A stretch of DNA of 5,247 bases. Origin: an uncultured Chitinophagaceae bacterium (lineage in GTDB: Bacteria > Bacteroidota > Bacteroidia > Chitinophagales > Chitinophagaceae). Position numbers and translations under genes: made by a program. The stretch is taken from positions 1 through 5,247 of the forward strand of contig CALCNY010000147.1 of assembly GCA_937897585.1 (NCBI GenBank), read 5' to 3'. Shown here piece by piece: positions 1-4,792 of the stretch. The first letter of the stretch is position 1; every line of letters begins with the position of its first letter. The notes beneath the pieces were generated by a model, which saw nothing but the letters and a program-made list of their open reading frames with translations, did no database searches and was not told the origin of the DNA.

Positions 1-40
1 CCATTCCTAGCCATGGCCTTAAGGCCATGGCTAGGAATGG
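1..40. repeat. Perfect 40-bp palindrome made of inverted decamers
   Basis: Bases 1-40 equal their own reverse complement. The centre is a 12-bp palindrome, GGCCTTAAGGCC (15-26). To its right is ATGGCTAGGA (27-36), then a second unit ATGGCTAGGG (37-46). To its left is the inverse unit TCCTAGCCAT (5-14), and the CCAT at 1-4 is the end of another inverse unit cut by the window edge. It lies 13 bases past the stop codon of the minus-strand DUF4197 gene, so it could form a strong hairpin at that transcript's 3' end. No T-run can be seen because the sequence stops at base 1. A dispersed palindromic repeat or a fold-back artefact at a contig end are alternatives. Confidence 0.8.
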
Positions 41-59
41 CTAGGGAGAAAAAAATATT

Positions 60-824
60 TTACTGCCCAAACACCTTCTTCAACAACCCAGTTACCTGTG
101 CAGCCGGATCTTTTCTGATTTTCTGTTCTTCCTGTGCTACTGAGATAAAAATTCCATCCATTGCTTTTTGGGTAACGTATGCTGTCAAATCTGTTTCTAC
201 TTTTTTCGTTGAGACTCTATTGTAGTTGGTAAATACATCATTCCAGTATTTGGTAGCATCTGTTTTCTTCAGAGAAGCTTCAATCACCGGACGCATTTTT
301 TCATTCAGAGATTTTGAAGTGTTAGTTTTGAGATAATCTGTTGCGGCAGTATTTCCACCATTTAAAACTTGAATTCCATCTGCAATGCTCATGTCTTTTA
401 TTGCATTGATGAAAATTTCACCGACGCCTGATGCAGCATCTTCAGCGGCTCTGTTCATGGAAAGAATGGCTTTGTCTACAAGTGAACCCATGCCCATACT
501 CCTAAGTGTATTGGTAACTTTTTCTGCCTCAGGTGGCATTAATATTTTCAGCGCTGCATCTTTAAAGAAGCCATCTACAGTTCCTAATTTAACAGCACTA
601 TTTTGAGTACCAATAGTGAGGGCTTCTTTTAAACCACTAATAATTTCATCATTACTAAAACTGCCTTTATGGGTTCCCGTTATTGAATTTGTTGCAGCAT
701 TGAGAATATTAGAAGTTCCACTGTCTTTAGCGGTTACCGATTTTTTGAGCTTATTTAAATTGATTTGAGATTTACTACTAGAGAGAAGAAAAATGCCGAT
801 TGAGAAGAGAATGATTTTTTTCAT
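60..824 (-). CDS. Exported DUF4197 family protein
   Basis: This 254-residue protein belongs to the DUF4197 family, whose biochemical role is not known to me. The N-terminus is a signal peptide: MKK, a hydrophobic stretch at about 4-14, then SSSKS before Q20, suggesting signal peptidase I cleavage S19|Q20 and a periplasmic product. Family hallmarks in order are SGLKEAL (63-69), the GTVDGFF block (81-87), LMPPEAEKV (95-103), MNRAAEDA (123-130), AIKDMSIADGIQVLNGG (141-157) followed by AATDYLK (160-166), and KMRPVIEASL (176-185) with TKYWND. Length is normal for the family and the frame is intact. The ATG at 822-824 is the only start that keeps the whole signal peptide; the leader is A/T-rich with no Shine-Dalgarno site, as is usual in Bacteroidota. 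It is separated from the protease gene upstream by a terminator hairpin, so it is probably transcribed alone. TATTTTTA on the minus strand (845-838) is a weak -7 candidate without a convincing -33 partner. Confidence 0.93.
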   Translation of the reverse strand: MKKIILFSIGIFLLSSSKSQINLNKLKKSVTAKDSGTSNILNAATNSITGTHKGSFSNDEIISGLKEALTIGTQNSAVKLGTVDGFFKDAALKILMPPEAEKVTNTLRSMGMGSLVDKAILSMNRAAEDAASGVGEIFINAIKDMSIADGIQVLNGGNTAATDYLKTNTSKSLNEKMRPVIEASLKKTDATKYWNDVFTNYNRVSTKKVETDLTAYVTQKAMDGIFISVAQEEQKIRKDPAAQVTGLLKKVFGQ

Positions 825-836
825 AAAGTTATTTGT

Positions 837-874
837 GTAAAAATAAGAAGGTCGGGATGAAAAATCATCCCGAC
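837..874 (-). terminator. Probable intrinsic terminator of the M43 protease gene
   Basis: Arms GTCGGGATGA (851-860) and TCATCCCGAC (865-874) form a perfect 10-bp stem with a 4-base loop. Read on the minus strand it lies 28 bases past the protease stop codon and is followed by the T-rich tract CTTCTTATTTTTAC (850-837). The plus-strand side has no T-run, so the direction is clear. It insulates the DUF4197 gene, whose start codon is only 27 bases beyond the stem, so that gene's promoter must overlap the hairpin or its tail. Confidence 0.65.
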
Positions 875-901
875 GATCATAAAACCCCCAAAGAAAATAT
901 G

Positions 902-2140
902 TTAAACTTTGATCAGCTTAAGTACGACTCTGTCTGAGCCCTGACCAATTTGTATGATGTATATTCCAGTATGTAATGAAGAAATATTTACTTTATCATT
1001 TACATTTAAAATTGTCTTTTTGATTATTACCTCACCATTTGCACTCATGATTACATACTGTTTGCCTTCTAATGAATATCCATTTAATGCAGCAAAACCA
1101 AAATCGCTGTGAACCGGATTAGGGAAAATTTGAACGGTTGGTAATGGCTTTGAAACTGATGAAGAATCGTTTGTTGGCAATGGCGCTGCAGTTGCTAATG
1201 TGCTGTCGCAGGCAAATGAAGACAAGAAAGAATTTCTATAATTGTGTAAAGCAAATAAACCTCTCATTTTAGTTTTTTGTCCTTCGGTAAACATGTTCAT
1301 ACATGCATCGCTGGTGTAATCCATAAAGTTCATAAACATATCTCCATTGGCATCAGGAGAGCAAGTGCTCATGTGAGGAAATGAAGGACAGTTGTTGTTA
1401 TAACCAGATTGTTGAGGAGTATCTCCTATTCCATCATCTCCGCAATTGTTATCTCCCCAGATATGTTTCAATCCCATCCAATGTGCAATTTCATGTGTAG
1501 CAGTTCTTCCTTTATTGAAACTTGGTCTTAGTGTACCTGTATTTCCAAAAGCATCAAACTGAATCACCACGCCATCTTTATCAGCCTGTGTACCCGGATT
1601 AGAAGCATAACCTAACACATTGTTTTGTATGTTGCAAACCCAAATGTTTAAATACTTTTTATTATCCCAGGCATCATCTCCACCAGCAGCGCTGAATTTC
1701 ATGGCATCATCAACACTGAAATATTCTTTTGTGGTAAACTTTCTAACGATACCTGAAGCGGGTCTGCCTGCAGGATTAATCTGAGCCAAACAGAACATGA
1801 TTTTCGCATCCGCTGCTACCGATTTAAATGCATCAGGTGTGTTCGCTGCATCAGCATTCATTCTTCTGAAATCTTCATTCAATACTTTTAACTGAGATAA
1901 AATTTGTGGAGTAGAAATATTTTGTGCTGTGGTATGATAAAGCACATGAACAACAACAGGAATGGTAATGATTTCATTGGCAACGGTATCTCTAGAATGA
2001 GAACCTGCAGTTGAAGTTTGATCTAAAATTTGAACCGTATGTTGATTTCTTACATTGTATTCATGAGTACCGCAAATACGTTGTGCAGTAAGCTGAAGTG
2101 ATCCCGTAAAAAATAAAATTAGTAAAGATATAAGCCTCAT
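902..2140 (-). CDS. Secreted M43 (pappalysin-type) zinc metalloprotease with T9SS sorting domain
   Basis: This 412-residue protein is a metzincin endopeptidase of MEROPS family M43, like ulilysin and mirolysin. A signal peptide (1-19, hydrophobic MRLISLLILFF) ends LTA before Q20. A short propeptide carries R21-I-C-G-T25. The catalytic domain begins near IITIPVVVHVLYH (57-69). The zinc motif HEIAHWMGLKH is at 216-226: ligands H216, H220 and H226, general base E217. Next come CGDDGIGDTPQQ (233-244) and the Met-turn NFMDY with M273; C233, C251, C260 and C280 fit the family's two disulfides. MFTEGQKTKMR (283-293) closes the domain. After a Ser/Thr/Pro-rich linker (about 312-336), residues 337-412 (IFPNPV ... 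GIYIIQIG ... KLIKV) form a type A T9SS sorting domain, so the enzyme should cross the outer membrane and be released or anchored at the surface. All catalytic residues are present. ATG 2138-2140 is chosen because the signal peptide follows at once. It is divergent from the glutaminyl cyclase gene. The natural substrate is unknown. Confidence 0.95.
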   Translation of the reverse strand: MRLISLLILFFTGSLQLTAQRICGTHEYNVRNQHTVQILDQTSTAGSHSRDTVANEIITIPVVVHVLYHTTAQNISTPQILSQLKVLNEDFRRMNADAANTPDAFKSVAADAKIMFCLAQINPAGRPASGIVRKFTTKEYFSVDDAMKFSAAGGDDAWDNKKYLNIWVCNIQNNVLGYASNPGTQADKDGVVIQFDAFGNTGTLRPSFNKGRTATHEIAHWMGLKHIWGDNNCGDDGIGDTPQQSGYNNNCPSFPHMSTCSPDANGDMFMNFMDYTSDACMNMFTEGQKTKMRGLFALHNYRNSFLSSFACDSTLATAAPLPTNDSSSVSKPLPTVQIFPNPVHSDFGFAALNGYSLEGKQYVIMSANGEVIIKKTILNVNDKVNISSLHTGIYIIQIGQGSDRVVLKLIKV

Positions 2141-2153
2141 GGAACTTTATTAA

Positions 2154-2180
2154 AAAAATGATTAATGCTAAATCATTTTT
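2154..2180 (-). promoter_or_regulatory. AT-rich inverted repeat in the leader of the M43 gene
   Basis: Arms AAAAATGATT (2154-2163) and AATCATTTTT (2171-2180) pair perfectly over 10 bp around a 7-base loop, ending 13 bases before the protease start codon. A smaller dyad, CAATA-cga-TATTG (2181-2193), abuts it. On the minus strand the stem ends in a run of seven T, so it could be an operator, an mRNA leader hairpin or a weak attenuator. The stem is almost all A-T, and the region is AT-rich enough for chance to be possible. I could not place a convincing promoter for this gene. Confidence 0.35.
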
Positions 2181-2364
2181 CAATACGATATTGTATAGCT
2201 TTTTAAGAGGATTTGAATTCTTTGGTTGATGCTTAGTTATCTTAGAGATTGGAGTTGGAGCAACATTTACAATTGATGAGAAAGATAAATATTGTCTCAG
2301 AGGTTTTATAAAAGTAGAAACTTAAATTTCTAAATGCAAGTTTTAAGGAATAATTTTTATTTTT

Positions 2365-2396
2365 TTGTTGAGCCAACCGCTCAATGCCTAATTTTG
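2365..2396 (+). promoter_or_regulatory. Bacteroidota-type promoter of the glutaminyl cyclase gene
   Basis: TAATTTTG (2389-2396) matches the Bacteroidota -7 consensus TAnnTTTG exactly. TTG at 2368-2370 or 2365-2367 gives a -33 element 18 or 21 bases upstream, both in the accepted range. Transcription would start near 2401-2405, leaving a leader of only about 10 bases before ATG 2414. An inverted repeat, TTGAGC (2368-2373) and GCTCAA (2379-2384), lies between the two elements and overlaps the -33 element. That would suit a repressor operator, though a 6-bp dyad is weak evidence. Confidence 0.6.
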
Positions 2397-2413
2397 CTGA
2401 CTAATACATTAAT

Positions 2414-3226
2414 ATGAATCGTTTTATTGCCATTTGTGCTATTGTTATTTTGAATTCCTGTAATAACAGCACACCAGACCATGACTCAGAAATTGAAACG
2501 CCTCATGTAGGCATTGATGCCCCGGCTACAATAACTTATTCAGTTCTAAGCCAATTTCCTCATGATACAAGTGCCTATACACAAGGACTCGAATTTCACA
2601 ATGGTAAACTATATGAGGGAACTGGTGATTATAGCAACTCTTGTTTGAAAATCTTTCGCAACTGGAAAACCAACGAAGTTGAAAAAAAACATGTCATGGG
2701 CACCGACAAAATTTTCGGCGAAGGCATCACCATATTCAACAATAAAATCTACCAGCTTACTTGGGAAAGCAATAAAGCCTATCAATACGATATCAACAAC
2801 ATTGAAACACCTGAAAAAACTTTCAACTGGCCTTACGAAGGCTGGGGTTTGACACACGACACTTCCAGTTTAATCATCAGCGATGGATCGGCAAATATTT
2901 ATTTTGTTGACCCTTCAACTTTCAAAGTAAAAAGTACCGTTGCAGTGAAAGATGATCAAGGACCAGTTACCATGCTCAACGAATTGGAATATGTAAACGG
3001 CATGATTTACGCCAATGTTTACCAAACCAACATCATAGTAAAAATAGATGCGGAAAGCGGTCATGTTGTTGGCAGATTATACATGAATGGACTACTCCAA
3101 CAAAGCGACATCATTGCCGATAGAACTGATGTCCTAAACGGTATTGCTTACGATTCAACTACAAAGAATTTTTTAATTACCGGAAAAAGATGGCCGAAGA
3201 TGTTTGAGGTGAAGGTTGCCCCCTAA
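2414..3226 (+). CDS. Glutaminyl-peptide cyclotransferase (plant/bacterial type), lipoprotein
   Basis: This enzyme converts N-terminal glutamine of peptides and proteins to pyroglutamate, releasing ammonia. It belongs to the type I glutaminyl cyclase family (Glu_cyclase_2), a five-bladed beta-propeller unrelated to the animal-type enzyme. The 270 residues begin with a lipoprotein signal: hydrophobic stretch 4-13, then LNSC with C16 as the lipidated residue, so it should be membrane-anchored facing the periplasm or beyond. Family motifs in order: FPHDTSAYTQGLEF (48-61), YEGTG (67-71), FGEGIT (101-106), LTW (115-117), YEGWGLTHD (141-149), SDGS (156-159), LNELEYVNGMIYANVY (188-203), VLNGIAYD (240-247) and FLITGKRWPKMFEV (253-266). 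Nothing essential appears missing. ATG 2414 precedes the signal peptide directly. The last two codons and the stop codon lie inside a dispersed repeat (3218-3241). It has its own promoter, is divergent from the M43 gene and convergent with the fasciclin gene. Confidence 0.95.
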   Translation: MNRFIAICAIVILNSCNNSTPDHDSEIETPHVGIDAPATITYSVLSQFPHDTSAYTQGLEFHNGKLYEGTGDYSNSCLKIFRNWKTNEVEKKHVMGTDKIFGEGITIFNNKIYQLTWESNKAYQYDINNIETPEKTFNWPYEGWGLTHDTSSLIISDGSANIYFVDPSTFKVKSTVAVKDDQGPVTMLNELEYVNGMIYANVYQTNIIVKIDAESGHVVGRLYMNGLLQQSDIIADRTDVLNGIAYDSTTKNFLITGKRWPKMFEVKVAP

Positions 3227-3241
3227 ATCCCCCAAAGGGGG
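3218..3241 (+). repeat. C-rich dispersed element, copy A
   Basis: The element reads GCCCCCTAAATCCCCC (3218-3233) followed by AAAGGGGG, so it contains a CCCCC-AAA-GGGGG hairpin. The same 16-base core recurs in inverse orientation at 3402-3417. It overlaps the end of the glutaminyl cyclase gene: GCC CCC TAA within it encodes the last Ala, Pro and stop. I recall similar GCCCCCTAAATCCCCC strings as abundant intergenic repeats in Bacteroidota genomes; this is from memory, not a search. It may help stop transcription of the cyclase gene, although no T-run follows. Confidence 0.75.
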
Positions 3242-3275
3242 AGGTTGTTAGGTGTTTGGCGTTGGCTCAATTGAT

Positions 3276-3300
3276 ACTCAAATTTCACATTGGTAAACTA
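3276..3300 (+). repeat. 25-bp near-copy of a glutaminyl cyclase segment
   Basis: This stretch matches bases 2587-2611 of the cyclase gene at 23 of 25 positions (mismatches at positions 5 and 15), in the same orientation. The original encodes LEFHNGKL, a core motif of the enzyme; the copy would read LKFHIGKL in the corresponding frame. Outside the 25 bp I see no further similarity to the cyclase, so it is either a remnant of a decayed duplication or a short local copying event. Confidence 0.55.
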
Positions 3301-3302
3301 CC

Positions 3303-3344
3303 ACTTTCTTATTACTTATTTTTACTTTCTTATTATTTATTTTC
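3303..3344. repeat. 21-bp tandem duplication
   Basis: Two adjacent 21-bp units start at 3303 and 3324. Each opens with ACTTTCTTATTA and they differ at two positions (13 and 21). The unit is T-rich on the plus strand. Its length is three times the 7-bp unit seen at 4746-4787, and its segments (ACTTTCT, TATTACT, TATTTTT) resemble that unit loosely. Replication slippage is the simplest origin. Confidence 0.6.
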
Positions 3345-3352
3345 CCACTGCA

Positions 3353-3375
3353 CTTAGATCGAACTAAGCTTTTTT
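3353..3375 (+). terminator. Possible intrinsic terminator of the glutaminyl cyclase gene
   Basis: CTTAG (3353-3357) and CTAAG (3364-3368) form a short stem around a 6-base loop, followed by C and six T (3370-3375). The position, about 130 bases past the cyclase stop codon, is reasonable, but a 5-bp stem is weak. The hairpin at 3426-3443 could act as a backup on this strand. Confidence 0.35.
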
Positions 3376-3393
3376 ATTTCCGAAATACAAAGT

Positions 3394-3417
3394 CCCCTTT
3401 CGGGGGATTTAGGGGGC
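3394..3417 (-). repeat. C-rich dispersed element, copy B (inverse of copy A)
   Basis: On the minus strand this reads GCCCCCTAAATCCCCC and then GAAAGGGG. The first 16 bases are identical to copy A at 3218-3233, and the remainder forms the same kind of CCCC-GAAA-GGGG hairpin. It lies immediately after the T-tract of the fasciclin gene's terminator, so both convergent genes have one copy at their 3' end, with 152 bases between the copies. Confidence 0.75.
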
Positions 3418-3450
3418 TAAAAAAAGCCCGTGTTTCCACGAGCTTTTTTA
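3417..3450 (-). terminator. Intrinsic terminator of the fasciclin gene
   Basis: On the minus strand, GCTCGTG (3443-3437) pairs with CACGGGC (3432-3426) over 7 bp, including one G-U pair, closed by a GAAA tetraloop (GNRA type). Seven T follow (3425-3419), and an A-run precedes the stem, extending it. It begins about 20 bases past the stop codon. On the plus strand the stem has one C-A mismatch but is followed by TTTTTT, so it may also stop transcripts from the cyclase gene. Confidence 0.85.
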
Positions 3451-3469
3451 AAATATGTTTATTAATCGC

Positions 3470-4717
3470 TTACGGCAACAATACTTTATCAATATAATGC
3501 AACACACCATTTAGATAATCCTGATCGCTGGTACCAGACGGCTCAGGAGTTAAGGGCGCAGTGTTGATGATAACATTTGCTGCTCTTGAATTAGGATTGG
3601 TTGATGTATCCTTCACAGTCATTCCTGATACAAATGGATTTCCTGGAGTAAAAGTTGCGGTTACTTTTAAACCAGGATGTGAAAAAAATGCACTTAACAA
3701 AGATGGCACTTCCGTAGTTGTAGTAGGGAAATTATTGGTATATGCTTTTGCTCCAAGTACATGAAACGCTAAAATAGCTTTTACTTTATCAGGTGTTAAT
3801 GCATTTGCTAATAAAGGATTGGTAAACACTGTAGGAGTTGATGACAATTGATTGGCTAACTGACCAGCTTGTTGCGGAGGCACTCCAGAAGCAATTAGTC
3901 CTTGTCTGATTAACCCTCTTAATGTCCTTCTAAATGCAGTATCCACAGGCGCAAATACAGTCAATGGAGAAAACACGGTAAGATTTGGAGACTCATTATT
4001 TAAATAACTTTTTAACGTAGCTCCTGGTGCTGCGCCGCTATCTGCTCTTTCTACAGCTGCTTTAAGATAAGTCAAGTTAGTATCTGAACTGATTCTGTCC
4101 CATAAAGTTCTTTGACCAGGTATTGACAAAGTCGCTGTTTGATGAATAACTCCATTAGAAGCCATTTCGTCTGGATGAACAATAGGTATATTATTAAACC
4201 ATGCGCCATTGGTAACAGATGGGCAAACACCTAATCTTAACAATGAACTGGCTTGTGGTAATGGATTTAAAGCGGAAGGATAAAAGAAATTAGGAAACTT
4301 TGGAGCAATGCTTGTTGATTTGATCAACTGCGGAATGGTATTGTATTGCACTAACGCAGCCGCTTGTTCTACTGGAATTTGAGAATTGATTACTCCTAGA
4401 AAAACTGCATCAGGAGCAATTACAGGCACCAATCCGCCAGACAGCGCACTGATTAATTGCTTTACACCATTGTTACCTGGTACGAACATGGTAAATGATT
4501 TCGTACTATCGTTAATCATACTTAATTGACCACCTCTAACTACCAAAGCATAATATAAGCTGTAGTCAGGATTGTTTTGCAAAGCTTGGTCTAATTTTGG
4601 ACCCGTTGCCGGTTGTGCAACAATATCCGGAAATTGCTCCAAATCTTTATTACAAGAAGCAGTCAGCAACACAATTGATGTCACTACTCCGAGTAAACTT
4701 AATTTTATATTTTTCAT
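3470..4717 (-). CDS. Two-domain fasciclin (FAS1) lipoprotein
   Basis: FAS1 domains are extracellular adhesion or binding modules; the ligand here is unknown. The 415-residue protein starts with a lipoprotein signal: hydrophobic 6-18, then TASC with C22 lipidated. Residues N23-K24-D25-L26-E27 after the Cys resemble the acidic lipoprotein-export signals known in Bacteroidota, so surface display is likely. Domain 1 (about 43-200) is divergent: FTMFVPGNNGVKQL (75-88) stands for the first conserved FAS1 motif, VQYNTIPQLI (123-132) for the Tyr-His region with His replaced, and NGVIHQTATLSIP (188-200) for the last motif. Domain 2 (about 204-415) is more typical: LTVFAPVDTAF (252-262), AILAFHVLGAKAYTNN (314-329) and the C-terminal NGVLHYIDKVLLP (403-415). 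It has an insert of about 40 residues after the first motif. ATG 4715-4717 has an A-rich leader. The TonB-dependent receptor gene lies 75 bp upstream on the same strand with no terminator hairpin between, suggesting co-transcription. Confidence 0.9.
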   Translation of the reverse strand: MKNIKLSLLGVVTSIVLLTASCNKDLEQFPDIVAQPATGPKLDQALQNNPDYSLYYALVVRGGQLSMINDSTKSFTMFVPGNNGVKQLISALSGGLVPVIAPDAVFLGVINSQIPVEQAAALVQYNTIPQLIKSTSIAPKFPNFFYPSALNPLPQASSLLRLGVCPSVTNGAWFNNIPIVHPDEMASNGVIHQTATLSIPGQRTLWDRISSDTNLTYLKAAVERADSGAAPGATLKSYLNNESPNLTVFSPLTVFAPVDTAFRRTLRGLIRQGLIASGVPPQQAGQLANQLSSTPTVFTNPLLANALTPDKVKAILAFHVLGAKAYTNNFPTTTTEVPSLLSAFFSHPGLKVTATFTPGNPFVSGMTVKDTSTNPNSRAANVIINTAPLTPEPSGTSDQDYLNGVLHYIDKVLLP

Positions 4718-4745
4718 TTTGATTTATTTTAAAATTTAAACTGGT

Positions 4746-4787
4746 ATTTTTTATTTTTTACTTTTTACTTTTGACTTTTGACTTTTT
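4746..4787. repeat. Six-unit 7-bp tandem repeat between receptor and fasciclin genes
   Basis: Six units keep a strict 7-bp register: ATTTTTT (4746), ATTTTTT (4753), ACTTTTT (4760), ACTTTTG (4767), ACTTTTG (4774) and ACTTTTT (4781). On the minus strand, the coding strand of both neighbours, this is an A-rich AAAAGTC-like array. It fills most of the 75-bp spacer and ends 28 bases before the fasciclin start codon. It could vary in copy number by slippage. Confidence 0.8.
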
Positions 4788-4792
4788 AATTA

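Noticed and set aside
13..225. 70-codon plus-strand open frame
   Set aside because: It begins inside the palindrome and lies antisense to the well-supported DUF4197 gene; the product resembles no known family and is cysteine-rich in the way antisense frames often are.
385..606. 73-codon plus-strand open frame
   Set aside because: Entirely antisense to the conserved core of the DUF4197 gene; no independent start signals.
885..893. CCCCCAAAG resembling part of the C-rich element
   Set aside because: Only nine bases match and the diagnostic TAAATCCCCC core is absent, so it is not counted as a third copy.
2609..2857. 82-codon minus-strand open frame
   Set aside because: Fully antisense to the glutaminyl cyclase gene, whose motifs cover the region.
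2368..3270. 10-base inverted match between TTGAGCCAAC (2368-2377) and GTTGGCTCAA (3261-3270)
   Set aside because: A window of this size is expected to hold several 10-base matches by chance, and the similarity does not extend on either side.
3561..3764. 67-codon plus-strand open frame
   Set aside because: Fully antisense to the second FAS1 domain of the fasciclin gene.
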